Assembly: GCA_021811945.1 (NCBI GenBank)
Contig: JAKAPE010000004.1
Span: 1-44,868 of the forward strand
DNA from: Pseudomonadota bacterium
GTDB taxonomy: Bacteria; Pseudomonadota; Alphaproteobacteria; Rhizobiales; Xanthobacteraceae
Direction of reading: 5' to 3'
DNA: 44,868 bases
The translations under genes and the position numbers were made by a program. Numbering within the stretch: the first letter of the stretch is position 1; every line of letters starts with the position of its first letter. The notes beneath the pieces were generated by a model, which was not told the origin of the DNA, made no database searches, and saw only the letters and a list, made by a program, of their open reading frames with translations. This document shows positions 1 through 7,991 of the stretch, in pieces.

Positions 1-49
1 AAAGTCCCCCTCACCCCGACCCTCTCCCCGCAAGCGGGGAGAGGGAGAC
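1..49. repeat. Palindromic repeat, CCTCACCC/CTCTCCCC family (copy 1)
   Basis: A perfect 12-bp stem (20-31 with 34-45) around an AA loop follows a pyrimidine-rich CCCCTCACCCC stretch. The same pattern recurs at 2117-2245, 19142-19267 and 35882-36017, so this is a dispersed repeat rather than a local terminator. The left side may be cut by the window edge. Nothing else is recognisable between it and the toxin gene at 239. Confidence 0.7.
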
Positions 50-238
50 GGCGCGCCGTGCCGCTTGACGCGGCCGGGCCATTTGCCGCGCGACCAGTCG
101 CGCGGCCCGGCCATTCCTCTGCCACCGCCCGGTTGCCGTGGCCCGCTTTTTCCCTTCATAAAATCTCAAACCGATAGATCGGAGAACATTGCTCTTTCCA
201 GGATTGCAGCTTTCGCACAAAAGACCTCTGTCCGCGCA

Positions 239-514
239 TCAGAACCGTCGATTGCGAGAGGTGTGAAAAACAGCGACGATCCTCACCGTGTCGTCACTAA
301 TCCGATGAATGACGATGTAAGGCAGGCCGGCGACCGAAAGAAGTCTGACCCCACGTGGACCGGGGCGGCCGGAAAAAGGAAAGCTCTCAAGTCGCGCGGT
401 CGCCTGCCTGATACGTGCGACAACCCGGTTGGCGGCATCCAGATTGTCTTTGGCGATGTAACTGTGGATGGCCTCCAAATCCCTTAGCGCGCTTCTGTGA
501 TAAACGATTCTCAT
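239..514 (-). CDS. ParE/RelE-family toxin of a type II toxin-antitoxin pair
   Basis: A 91-residue basic protein that begins MRIVYHRSALRDLEAIHSYI, then an Arg-rich helix, FPFSGRPGPRGVR, and a C-terminal strand IVAVFHTSRNRRF. This matches the compact ParE/RelE fold: two N-terminal helices, then a beta sheet with a basic face. ParE members poison gyrase and RelE members cleave mRNA on the ribosome; sequence alone does not settle which applies, though the layout looks more ParE-like. The ATG at 514 shares one base with the antitoxin stop (TGATG). A GTG at 517 in the same frame would instead give a 4-nt overlap. Either way the pair is translationally coupled. Confidence 0.85.
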   Translation of the reverse strand: MRIVYHRSALRDLEAIHSYIAKDNLDAANRVVARIRQATARLESFPFSGRPGPRGVRLLSVAGLPYIVIHRISDDTVRIVAVFHTSRNRRF

Positions 515-726
515 CACTTGATGCGTTCAAAAACTCTTCTTACCTCCTCGTCAGTCGCAATGTCGTCCTCCGCCAACCGGCGCTCGATCTCCGCAACCTG
601 CTCGGCCGTCAGTACGATGTCTTCGCCGTGCTCAAGGAAGTCCAAGAGCAAGACTGCGGCCGCTTGCTGCCGGTCCTCCGGCAATTCCCGTAACCGGCTG
701 ATCGCTTCATCCAATTGCTTGATCAT
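514..726 (-). CDS. Antitoxin partner of the ParE/RelE-like toxin
   Basis: A 70-residue acidic, helix-rich protein directly upstream of and overlapping the toxin gene. The N-terminal part (IKQLDEAISRLRELPEDRQQ) and the C-terminal EIERRLAEDDIATDEEVRRV resemble small antitoxins that wrap ParE/RelE toxins with a C-terminal helix. No ribbon-helix-helix or HTH domain is clearly visible, so DNA binding is uncertain. I chose the ATG at 726 because GGAG lies eight bases upstream; a GTG at 744 in the same frame would add six residues. The role follows mainly from context and size. Confidence 0.75.
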   Translation of the reverse strand: MIKQLDEAISRLRELPEDRQQAAAVLLLDFLEHGEDIVLTAEQVAEIERRLAEDDIATDEEVRRVFERIK

Positions 727-745
727 GAGCCGATCTCCATTCACA

Positions 746-756
746 ATACATTGTAT
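746..756. promoter_or_regulatory. Short palindrome ahead of the antitoxin, possible operator
   Basis: ATACA-T-TGTAT is a perfect 5+5 palindrome just upstream of the antitoxin start, in the AT-rich gap after the rarA stop. On the minus strand it overlaps TATACAAT, which could be a -10 box. Toxin-antitoxin operons are usually autorepressed at such sites; this assignment is inference. Confidence 0.35.
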
Positions 757-758
757 AG

Positions 759-2102
759 TTATTTATCTCGTTCTCCAACCCGCTCTCTCCGCAGCTTCGC
801 CCAATACTCCAGGCGTTTGCGAATCTCCCGCTCGAAGCCGCGCTCCGGCGGATCGTAAAATTTCTGTCGGCCGAGTTTTTCGGGGAAATAGTCCTGGCCT
901 GAAAACGCGTCGGGCATGTCGTGATCGTAGAGGTAGCCGGCGCCGTAGCCTTCAATCTGCATCAGCCCGGTCGGCGCGTTGAGGATGTGCTTGGGCGGGA
1001 GCAGCGAGCCCGCTTCCTTCGCCGTGTGCATGGCTTTGCCGAAGGCCACATAGGCCGCGTTCGATTTCGGCGCCGTGGCGACGTAGATGACGGCTTCGGC
1101 GATGGCGAGTTCGCCTTCGGGACTGCCGAGGAAATCGTAGGCGTCCTTCGCCGCATTGGCGACGACGAGCGCTTGCGGATCCGCGAGCCCGACATCCTCG
1201 GCCGCCATGCGCACGACGCGGCGCGCGAGATAAAGCGGGTCTTCGCCGGCGTCCAGCATGCGGCAGAGATAGTAGAGCGCGGCGTCGGGATCGGAACCGC
1301 GCACCGATTTGTGCAGGGCGCTGATGAGGTTGTAGTGGCCGTCCTGCGTCTTGTCGTAGATCGGGGCGCGGCGCTGCACCACCTCCTGCAGCGCCGCGGC
1401 ATCGAAGGTCTCGCCGCGGCGGGCGGCGCGCCAGATCTCCTCGGCGAGCGTGAGCGCGGCGCGGCCGTCGCCGTCGGCCATGCGAATGAGGGCGGCGCGC
1501 GCTTCGGCGTCGAGCGGCAGTTGCTTGCCTTCGCTCGCCTCGGCGCGCGCGAGCAGCTTTTCCAGCGCGACGGCATCCAGCGGCTTGAACACCAGGACGC
1601 GCGCGCGTGACAGCAGCGGCGCGATCAGCTCGAAGGAGGGATTTTGCGTGGTCGCGCCGATCAGCACGATGGTGCCGTCCTCGACGACCGGCAGAAAGGA
1701 ATCTTGCTGGGCGCGGTTGAAGCGGTGAACCTCGTCGACGAAGAGGAGCGTGCCCTGCCCGCTCTCGCGACGCTGCCGTGCGGCGTCAAACACCTTCTTC
1801 AGATCAGCGACGCCGGAATAGATCGCCGAAATCTGATCGAAATGGCAATCGGTCGCCTGCGCAAGGAGCCGCGCCACCGTGGTCTTGCCGGTGCCCGGCG
1901 GTCCCCAGAAGATGAGCGAGCCGAGCGTCCGCGTCTCCAGCATGCGCGTCAATATGCCGTCGGGACCGAGCAGATGATCCTGGCCGACGACGTCGGCGAG
2001 CTTGTCGGGCCGCAGCCTGTCGGCGAGCGGCCGCGGCGCCTCGCGCTCGAGGCCGGCGGCGGCGAACAAGCTCGGCGATCTCGATTTCGGGCGCGAACTC
2101 AT
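759..2102 (-). CDS. rarA: Replication-associated recombination protein A (RarA/MgsA)
   Basis: A 447-residue AAA+ ATPase of the clamp-loader-like RarA/Mgs1/WRNIP1 family, which acts at stalled replication forks and binds SSB and single/double-strand DNA junctions. Walker A GPPGTGKTT is at about residues 67-75, Walker B LLFVDEVHRF near 119-128, and the sensor-1 segment GATTQNPSFE near 149. The C-terminal half holds the lid and tetramerisation regions typical of the family, including HPPERGFE-like YDPPERGFEREIRKRLEYW near the end. Length is usual for the family. It lies downstream of degP, an order common in Rhizobiales, with a palindromic repeat in the 168-bp gap. ATG at 2102 begins MSSRPKSRSPSLF. 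Confidence 0.95.
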   Translation of the reverse strand: MSSRPKSRSPSLFAAAGLEREAPRPLADRLRPDKLADVVGQDHLLGPDGILTRMLETRTLGSLIFWGPPGTGKTTVARLLAQATDCHFDQISAIYSGVADLKKVFDAARQRRESGQGTLLFVDEVHRFNRAQQDSFLPVVEDGTIVLIGATTQNPSFELIAPLLSRARVLVFKPLDAVALEKLLARAEASEGKQLPLDAEARAALIRMADGDGRAALTLAEEIWRAARRGETFDAAALQEVVQRRAPIYDKTQDGHYNLISALHKSVRGSDPDAALYYLCRMLDAGEDPLYLARRVVRMAAEDVGLADPQALVVANAAKDAYDFLGSPEGELAIAEAVIYVATAPKSNAAYVAFGKAMHTAKEAGSLLPPKHILNAPTGLMQIEGYGAGYLYDHDMPDAFSGQDYFPEKLGRQKFYDPPERGFEREIRKRLEYWAKLRRERVGERDK

Positions 2103-2116
2103 CTACTGGCTTCCTT

Positions 2117-2245
2117 CCCTCTCCCTCGCGGGAGAGCGAGCAGCTCAGCTGCGAGCCAGGTGAGGGGTCAATAGTTTCAGGGCAGATAATCCCCCTCACC
2201 CGACCTCGCTACGCTCGGTCGACCTCTCCCGCCAGGGGAGAGGTG
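2117..2245. repeat. Palindromic repeat, CCTCACCC/CTCTCCCC family (copy 2)
   Basis: This fills the rarA-degP gap. It has two inversely oriented halves: CCCTCTCCCTCGCGGGAGAG then GGTGAGGGG on the left, and CCCCCTCACCCGACC then CCTCTCCCGCCAGGGGAGAGG on the right. It is the same family as 19142-19267 and 35882-36017, more diverged. Confidence 0.7.
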
Positions 2246-2270
2246 AAAGAGAGACCATCAGCGCGCAATC

Positions 2271-3677
2271 TCATCCACTGACCATCATTGAAATTTGCTG
2301 GCCGCCGCGGCTGATGGTGATGCGCCACAGCCGGCTGCCGGCGCGGGCGATGCGCGCGAGATCACTGGGCCTGACCATCTTCTGGTGGTTGACCGAGACG
2401 ACGATATCGCCCTTCTGGAACCCGATCGTGCTTGCCGCCGAGCCCTCGGTGACGCGGACGATGACGACTCCCCGGGTCTGCGGATCGAGGCGCAGCTCGT
2501 CGGCGAGCGCCGGAGAAAGGTTGGCGACCGTGGCCCCGCGGAACGGCGAGTTCGAGCTAATTTCGATTTCCTCGCGCGGCGTGTCGGGAATGCTCTGCAG
2601 CGCCACCGTCGCGGCCGCCGGCTTCCCCTGGCGCAGGAGACCGACGCGTGCGTCGCCGCCGAGCGCCTTGGTGGCGAAGCGGTAATCGAAGGCGTCGGGG
2701 TCGTCGACGGGTGTTCCGTCTATACTGACGATGAGGTCACCGGTCTTGATCCCGGCACGTGCCGCAGGACTGCCGGGAACGAGGCTTGCCACGAGAGCGC
2801 CGGTGGGACGAGCAAGGCCGAGGCTTTCGGCGATCCCCGGAGTCACTTCCTGCAGCTTGGCGCCGAGCCACGGCCGCTTGACCGTCGTGCTGCCGCCCTC
2901 GGCCGAAGCCACGACCACACGCACCATGTTCGCGGGGATGGCAAAGCCTATTCCTTGCGAGCCGCCCGAGCGCGAATAGATCGCGGTATTGATGCCGACG
3001 AGCCGGCCATTGATATCGACCAGCGGGCCGCCAGAATTGCCGGGATTGATGGCGGCGTCAGTCTGAATGAAGAACTGATAATCGGAAATTCCGACCTGCG
3101 TGCGCGCAACCGCCGAGACGATGCCCTGGGTCACGGTCTGCCCGACACCGAACGGATCGCCGATTGCCAGAACCAGATCGCCAACCTCCAGCGCATCGGA
3201 ATTGGCGAATTCGAGGGTGGAAAAACGCTCGTGTGCGCCTTCGATGCGAAGCACGGCAAGATCGCTGCGGTGATCCTTGAGCACGATCTTGGCGTCGAAC
3301 TCGCGCTTGTCGGCGAGCGCCACCTTCACTTGGCTGGCACCCTCGATGACATGGTAATTGGTTACGATGAGACCCCTGGGATCGACGATGACGCCGGAAC
3401 CGAGCGAACGCTCGACCTGCTTGCGCGGGATGCCGGCACCGAAAAACTGGCGAAAGATCGGATCGTCCAGAAACGGGTTGCGGTTTTCAACGACGCGAGC
3501 GGCATAGACGTTCACCACCGCGGGCGCCACCCGTTTGACCACCGGGGCGAAGGAAAGCTGCAGTTCGGCGACCGATGACGGCACCCGACGCTGTTGCGCG
3601 CCGGCGCCCGGCGCCAGGGCCGCAAGCCCAAGCGCGAAGGCGCCGGCAAGCGTGGCGGCGATGCGCAGTTGTGGCAT
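2271..3677 (-). CDS. Do-family periplasmic serine protease (DegP/DegQ-like)
   Basis: A 468-residue trypsin-like protease of the HtrA family that degrades or refolds damaged envelope proteins. A signal peptide is visible (MPQLRIAATL, a hydrophobic run, then AGAQQ). The catalytic triad is His109 (VTNYHV), Asp139 (HRSDLAVLR) and Ser215 (NPGNSGGPL). Two PDZ domains follow, roughly 260-350 and 380-465. The start at 3677 puts the signal peptide at the N-terminus; an in-frame ATG at 3704 (MGRIDWGF) is the alternative. The reading frame runs open further upstream to 3809, but that part looks non-coding. It follows rplQ with 138 bp between them. DegP, DegQ and MucD cannot be told apart from this sequence. 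Confidence 0.93.
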   Translation of the reverse strand: MPQLRIAATLAGAFALGLAALAPGAGAQQRRVPSSVAELQLSFAPVVKRVAPAVVNVYAARVVENRNPFLDDPIFRQFFGAGIPRKQVERSLGSGVIVDPRGLIVTNYHVIEGASQVKVALADKREFDAKIVLKDHRSDLAVLRIEGAHERFSTLEFANSDALEVGDLVLAIGDPFGVGQTVTQGIVSAVARTQVGISDYQFFIQTDAAINPGNSGGPLVDINGRLVGINTAIYSRSGGSQGIGFAIPANMVRVVVASAEGGSTTVKRPWLGAKLQEVTPGIAESLGLARPTGALVASLVPGSPAARAGIKTGDLIVSIDGTPVDDPDAFDYRFATKALGGDARVGLLRQGKPAAATVALQSIPDTPREEIEISSNSPFRGATVANLSPALADELRLDPQTRGVVIVRVTEGSAASTIGFQKGDIVVSVNHQKMVRPSDLARIARAGSRLWRITISRGGQQISMMVSG

Positions 3678-3815
3678 GGGAAATCCCCAATCGATGCGTC
3701 CCATATAGGCGCGTCGGCGGGGCTTTAGAAGAGCACAGCTTGGCTGCGTTGAGACTCCTCGCCTGTCCCCATGGAACGGGGGAGCCGGTTTGGCGACAAA
3801 GAAAGCCAATTCCCG

Positions 3816-4244
3816 CTACGCAGCAGCCGGCGCGCTCTCCGCCGCGCGCATCTGCGGCGGACCGGAATCCTTGCCTTTGGCGTCAGCATCGCGGTCGACG
3901 AATTCGATCACCGCGACGGAAGCGGAATCGCCGTAACGGAAGCCCGCCTTGAGCACGCGGGTATAGCCGCCGTTGCGTTCCTTGTAGCGCGGGCCGATCA
4001 CCTCAAAGAGCTTCTTCACCATGGCAAGATCGCGCATCTGCGCAATCGCCTGCCGGCGCGCATGCAGATCGCCGCGCTTGCCGAGCGTGACCAGTTTCTC
4101 GACGACCGGCCGCAAATCCTTTGCCTTGGGAAGGGTGGTGACGATCTGCTCGTGCTTGATCAGCGCCGCCGCCAAGTTCGCCAGCATGGCGCGGCGATGG
4201 TCCGAGCGCCGGTTGAATTTCCGGTGGGTTTTTGCGTGATGCAT
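3816..4244 (-). CDS. rplQ: 50S ribosomal protein L17
   Basis: A 142-residue large-subunit protein near the exit tunnel. The family core is clear: [50 protein letters not shown], and the C-terminal [16 protein letters not shown] followed by AVIEFVDRD. About 25 further residues ([20 protein letters not shown]) form an Ala/Pro-rich tail that many L17 proteins lack. It is the last gene of the alpha operon, after rpoA. An 80-bp purine/pyrimidine hairpin repeat fills the rpoA-rplQ gap. Confidence 0.97.
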   Translation of the reverse strand: MHHAKTHRKFNRRSDHRRAMLANLAAALIKHEQIVTTLPKAKDLRPVVEKLVTLGKRGDLHARRQAIAQMRDLAMVKKLFEVIGPRYKERNGGYTRVLKAGFRYGDSASVAVIEFVDRDADAKGKDSGPPQMRAAESAPAAA

Positions 4245-4254
4245 GTGACTTCGT

Positions 4255-4336
4255 CAGACGACGGACGACAGAAGACGGACGACGGAAAAGAAGTTTTTCA
4301 TCCTCTGTCCTCTGTCCTCCGTCGTCTGTCCTCTGC
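4255..4336. repeat. GACGGA/CAGAGGA hairpin repeat (copy 1, rpoA-rplQ gap)
   Basis: The plus-strand left arm is built of GACGACGGACGACAGAAGACGG units. The right arm is built of CTCTGTCCTCTGTCCTCCGTC units and can pair imperfectly with the left over about 30 nt. The right end touches the rpoA stop codon. The same layout occurs at 10308-10399 and 28405-28487. Confidence 0.75.
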
Positions 4337-5455
4337 TCAGTAATGATCCTCAAACCGCTTGGCCAATTCCTCGATGTTCTCCGGCGGCCAGCCGGGAACT
4401 TCCATCCCCAGATGCAGGCCCATCTGCACCAGCACTTCCTTGATCTCGTTGAGCGATTTTCTGCCGAAATTCGGCGTCCGCAGCATCTCCGCCTCGGTCT
4501 TCTGCACCAGGTCGCCGATATAGACGATATTGTCGTTCTTCAGGCAATTCGCCGAGCGCACCGACAATTCGAGCTCGTCAACCTTTTTGAGGAAAGCGGG
4601 GTTGAAGGCAAGATCAGGAATGGCCTCGGCCGCCGTTTCGCGCTTGGGCTCCTCGAACGTGACGAAGACGCTGAGCTGGTCCTGCAGAATGCGCGCGGCA
4701 TAAGCGAGCGCATCCTCCGGGCTCACGGCGCCGTTGGTCTCGATGGACAAGGTGAGCTTATCGTAGTCAAGAATCTGCCCTTCGCGCGTGTTCTCCACCT
4801 TGTAGGAGACCTTGCGCACCGGCGAATAGAGGCTGTCGACCGGGATCAGGCCGATCGGGGCGTCCTCCGGGCGGTTTCTTTCCGCCGGCACATAGCCCTT
4901 GCCGGTGTTGACTGCAAATTCCATGCGGATCTCGGCGCCCTCGTCGAGCGTGCACAGCGCGAGGTCCGGATTGAGCACGACGATGTCGCCCACGGTCTGG
5001 ATGTCGTTTGCCGTCACCGTGCCGGGACCCTGCTTCTTCACCACCATGCGCTTGGGCCCTTCGCCCTGCATCTTGATGGCGATGTCCTTGATGTTGAGCA
5101 CGATGTCGGTCACGTCTTCGCGCACGCCGGCGATAGAAGAGAATTCATGCAGCACGCCATCGATATGCACCGACTGCACTGCGGCGCCTTGCAGCGAGGA
5201 CAGCAGAATGCGCCGCAGCGCGTTGCCGAGCGTCACGCCGAAGCCGCGTTCCAGCGGTTCGGCAATCACCGTCGCCACGCGCCGCGCGTCGGCGCCGGAG
5301 GCGACCTGCAGCTTGCTCGGCCTGATCAGTTCTTGCCAGTTTTTCTGAATCGTCACGTTATCACCCATCGCGTTGCGCGGCGCAAAACTGTCGCGCGCCC
5401 CACTCCGCTCCATGGGGCCAAGGTCAAGCGGCGGCAGATGTTCCATTTGATCCAT
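4337..5455 (-). CDS. rpoA: DNA-directed RNA polymerase subunit alpha
   Basis: The alpha subunit, whose dimer starts RNA polymerase assembly. The N-terminal domain shows [41 protein letters not shown] and [20 protein letters not shown]. The C-terminal domain that contacts UP elements and activators shows [21 protein letters not shown] and [14 protein letters not shown]. The protein ends KRFEDHY. The start is uncertain. ATG at 5455 has AGGA overlapping the rpsK stop and gives 372 residues. The start used for most alphaproteobacterial RpoA would correspond to ATG 5368 ([11 protein letters not shown], 343 residues), which has no visible Shine-Dalgarno sequence. The gene follows rpsK by 12 nt. Confidence 0.97.
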   Translation of the reverse strand: MDQMEHLPPLDLGPMERSGARDSFAPRNAMGDNVTIQKNWQELIRPSKLQVASGADARRVATVIAEPLERGFGVTLGNALRRILLSSLQGAAVQSVHIDGVLHEFSSIAGVREDVTDIVLNIKDIAIKMQGEGPKRMVVKKQGPGTVTANDIQTVGDIVVLNPDLALCTLDEGAEIRMEFAVNTGKGYVPAERNRPEDAPIGLIPVDSLYSPVRKVSYKVENTREGQILDYDKLTLSIETNGAVSPEDALAYAARILQDQLSVFVTFEEPKRETAAEAIPDLAFNPAFLKKVDELELSVRSANCLKNDNIVYIGDLVQKTEAEMLRTPNFGRKSLNEIKEVLVQMGLHLGMEVPGWPPENIEELAKRFEDHY

Positions 5456-5467
5456 CGACCGGATGTC

Positions 5468-5857
5468 CTATACACGCCGCCTTTTGCGCGGACGGCAGCC
5501 GTTATGCGGGATCGGGGTCACGTCGCGGATCGAGGTGATGGTGAACCCCGCCGCCTGCAGGGAGCGCAATGCCGACTCCCGTCCCGAGCCTGGTCCTGCG
5601 ACTTCCACTTCAAGCGTGCGCATGCCATGCTCTTGCGCTTTCTTGGCCACGTCTTCGGCAGCGACCTGCGCCGCATAGGGCGTCGATTTTCGCGAACCCT
5701 TGAAACCCATCGTGCCCGCCGATGACCAGGCAATGGTGTTGCCCTGCACGTCGGTGATGGTGATCATGGTATTGTTGAACGTCGCATTCACATGCGCGAC
5801 GCCGGAGGCGATGTTCTTGCGTTCGCGTCGGCGCACGCGTGTGGCTTCCTTGCCCAT
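5468..5857 (-). CDS. rpsK: 30S ribosomal protein S11
   Basis: A 129-residue small-subunit platform protein. Recognised by [56 protein letters not shown], and the universally conserved end [18 protein letters not shown]. The length is usual. It lies between rpsM and rpoA in the alpha operon. It ends in TAG, which shows that amber is an ordinary stop codon in this genome and bears on the secY amber. Confidence 0.98.
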   Translation of the reverse strand: MGKEATRVRRRERKNIASGVAHVNATFNNTMITITDVQGNTIAWSSAGTMGFKGSRKSTPYAAQVAAEDVAKKAQEHGMRTLEVEVAGPGSGRESALRSLQAAGFTITSIRDVTPIPHNGCRPRKRRRV

Positions 5858-5934
5858 TCTGAACCCTTATCCTGGATTGCAACCGGCCGCTCCATGCCGG
5901 TCGTATGGTCCTGCTCGATCAGTCCTGCTCGACG

Positions 5935-6303
5935 CTATTTCTTCTTGCCGGCAATCGGCTTGGCCGGACCCTTGCGGGTCCGCGCATTGGTATGGGTCCG
6001 CTGGCCGCGGACCGGCAGGCCGCGCCGGTGGCGCAACCCGCGGTAGCAGCCAAGATCCATCAAACGCTTGATATTCATGGCGACTTCACGTCGCAGATCG
6101 CCCTCGACCATATAGTCGCGGTCGATGACCTCGCGCAGTTGCAACACCTCCTGGTCGGTCAACTGCGCCACCCGGCGCGACTCAGGGATCGACACTTTCC
6201 CCGTGATTTCCTTGGCTTTGGCCGAGCCAATGCCATGGATATATTGCAACGCGATCACGACCCGCTTGTTGGTCGGGATGTTGACACCAGCGATACGGGC
6301 CAC
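5935..6303 (-). CDS. rpsM: 30S ribosomal protein S13
   Basis: A 122-residue protein of the 30S head that contacts the P-site tRNA and forms bridges to the 50S. The start [15 protein letters not shown], the helix-hairpin-helix region [13 protein letters not shown], and the basic tail [20 protein letters not shown] ending AKPIAGKKK are diagnostic. It is the first gene of the alpha operon here, because a strong promoter match lies upstream at 6467-6495. The infA and rpmJ genes that sit near this point in some bacteria are absent. Stop codon TAG. Confidence 0.98.
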   Translation of the reverse strand: MARIAGVNIPTNKRVVIALQYIHGIGSAKAKEITGKVSIPESRRVAQLTDQEVLQLREVIDRDYMVEGDLRREVAMNIKRLMDLGCYRGLRHRRGLPVRGQRTHTNARTRKGPAKPIAGKKK

Positions 6304-6466
6304 GTCAGTCGCTCCTTGCGCGGGCGGGCTGCGGCGTTTTCGGTGCCGCCCGGCCGCTATCTATCGATTCCAATGTCACCTGAGAAGGCCACAAACGTAA
6401 AAAGCCAACGGCCTGCCTGCCGCTGCGGCTCGGCATCGCTGACTGCATCTCCGGATATTCTCTGCT

Positions 6467-6495
6467 TATTAAGGGATATCGCTTCCCTTCGTCAA
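6467..6495 (-). promoter_or_regulatory. Predicted promoter for rpsM-rpsK-rpoA-rplQ
   Basis: On the minus strand TTGACG (6490-6495) is separated by exactly 17 bases from TTAATA (6467-6472), a good match to a housekeeping sigma promoter. It lies about 165 bp before rpsM in the adk-rpsM gap. It would let the alpha operon be transcribed apart from the secY-adk end of the spc operon. Confidence 0.6.
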
Positions 6496-6503
6496 CCTCG
6501 GCC

Positions 6504-6658
6504 GACAAATTCGGTAAGAGGGGCAAAACTCGTGGCACGCAGTGCGGCATTGCACTGGAGCCGCTCCGAAAAGTAAGGCATTCCGGGCTTTTCGCGCGAC
6601 CGCACGCATCCGAAAACTCACTCTTGCCACGAGTTTTGCCCCTCTTACCAAATTCGTA
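6504..6658. repeat. Long inverted repeat around an 87-bp core (MITE-like)
   Basis: Arms 6513-6537 and 6625-6649 are perfect 25-bp inverted copies (GGTAAGAGGGGCAAAACTCG...), with weaker similarity reaching 6504 and 6658. The core (6538-6624) shows no gene. With the promoter at 6467-6495 this accounts for most of the 384-bp adk-rpsM gap. The layout resembles a small non-autonomous mobile element. No target-site duplication is evident. Confidence 0.6.
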
Positions 6659-6687
6659 CACAACCTCTTGACTGTGCAAGCGCTTTT

Positions 6688-7470
6688 TCATGCTTTCGGC
6701 TTGCGCGCAACCGTTCTGCGTGCTGTCGTTCGGCGCGGCCTGAGCTTGCGCCGCGCGCCGGTGTTGTGACGCAACCCGGCCGTCGCCCGACCTTTGGCTT
6801 TTTTTCCTACCACCGTGACCCGTGGGGACTTCCCCGGTCTTTTTGCCGGTCGGCGCGATCGCCGCGGCGCGCTCGCGGCCTTACCTGCTTCGCTCGCCAG
6901 AATTCTTTTAATCTCAGCGGCGACATCCCCAATTGGCGCCATGCCGTCGACCGAACGCAGCATCCCGCGTCGCCGGTAATAGGCAATGAGGGGTGCGGTC
7001 TGTTCACGGTAGGCGGCCAGCCGGCGGCGAAGGACCTCGGGGCTATCATCGTCGCGCAACGGCTCGCCACGCGCCTGCGTCTCTGCAATGCGGCTTTCGA
7101 TCCGCCGGACGAGCGCCGCCTCGTCGACGCGCAACTCGATCACCGCGTCAAGCGCCTGACCATGTTCCGTCAGCAGCCGGTCGAGCGCCTGCGCCTGCGG
7201 CACCGTGCGTGGAAAGCCGTCGAGAATGAATCCGTCGCGCGCATCCGGCTGTTCGATCCGCTCGCCAACAATGCTGACGACGATGTCGTCGGGGACCAGC
7301 GCACCGCGCGCCATGATATCTTGCGCCTGCTGGCCGATCGGAGTGCCGGCGCTCACGGCCGCCCGCAGCATGTCGCCGGTCGAGAGTTGGATCAAACCGT
7401 ATCTGGCGACCAGGTGCCCGGCCTGCGTTCCCTTGCCCGCCCCCGGCGGGCCCAGCAAAATCAATCTCAT
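6688..7470 (-). CDS. adk: Adenylate kinase with a basic C-terminal extension
   Basis: Catalyses ATP + AMP = 2 ADP. P-loop [10 protein letters not shown] is at residues 8-17, the AMP-binding STGDMLR at 30-36 and the DGFPRT motif near 84-89. The LID is the short, zinc-free form ([20 protein letters not shown]). The enzyme core ends near residue 194. The last ~65 residues are rich in Arg, Lys and Ala ([39 protein letters not shown]) and look like a disordered, nucleic-acid-binding tail; ordinary Adk lacks this. The ATG overlaps the secY stop by 4 nt (ATGA), as expected for the secY-adk pair. Confidence 0.95.
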   Translation of the reverse strand: MRLILLGPPGAGKGTQAGHLVARYGLIQLSTGDMLRAAVSAGTPIGQQAQDIMARGALVPDDIVVSIVGERIEQPDARDGFILDGFPRTVPQAQALDRLLTEHGQALDAVIELRVDEAALVRRIESRIAETQARGEPLRDDDSPEVLRRRLAAYREQTAPLIAYYRRRGMLRSVDGMAPIGDVAAEIKRILASEAGKAASAPRRSRRPAKRPGKSPRVTVVGKKAKGRATAGLRHNTGARRKLRPRRTTARRTVARKPKA

Positions 7471-7976
7471 CTACGGCGCCCCCTCAGTTTCGACTTTTTT
7501 ATCAGACCTTCGTACTGATGCGCCAGCAGGTAGCCCTGGACCTGCGACACGGTATCCATGGTCACGCTGACCACGATCAGGAGCGACGTGCCGCCGAAAT
7601 AGAACGGCACCGCCGCGTAAGAAATCAGGAACTGCGGCACCAGACAGACGATCGCAAGATACGCGGCGCCGACGACGGTGATCCGCGACAGCACGTAATC
7701 GATGTACTCGGCCGTGCGCTCGCCCGGCCGGATGCCGGGAATGAAACCGCCGTGCTTTTTCAGGTTGTCGGCGGTCTCCGTCGGATTGAAGACGATCGCG
7801 GTATAGAAAAAGGCGAAAAAGACGATGAGGCCGACATAGAGGGCGAGGAACAGCGGCCGCCCCTGTCCAAGCTCGGTCGTAATCGCAGTGAGCCATCCCG
7901 GTCCCCGCCCCGCGGTGAAGTTGGCGACCGTCGTCGGCAGCAACAACAGCGAGGAGGCGAAGATCGGCGGAATCAC
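7467..7976 (-). pseudogene. secY: SecY C-terminal half, downstream of an in-frame amber codon
   Basis: This continues the upstream secY frame without any shift. After the TAG at 7992-7994 the frame reads LDTSGVIPPIFASSLLLLP, the usual start of SecY transmembrane segment 7. It then runs through TM7-TM10 to the C-terminal cytosolic tail (SQVQGYLLAHQYEGLIKKSK). A GTG at 7976 could start translation, but no Shine-Dalgarno sequence is visible before it. Sequence constraint looks intact: there are no further stops or frameshifts and the family motifs are kept. That fits a very recent mutation, a sequencing error, or readthrough rather than decay. adk overlaps the stop by 4 nt. Confidence 0.8.
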
Positions 7977-7991
7977 GCCGGAAGTATCGAG

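Noticed and set aside
4232-5725. Long plus-strand open frame opposite rpoA/rpsK
   Set aside because: It mirrors the codon bias of rpoA and rpsK on the other strand and resembles no family.
6305-6691. Open frame between adk and rpsM (128 residues)
   Set aside because: It translates the inverted repeat and promoter; the two arms give similar peptides on opposite strands, as expected of a repeat.
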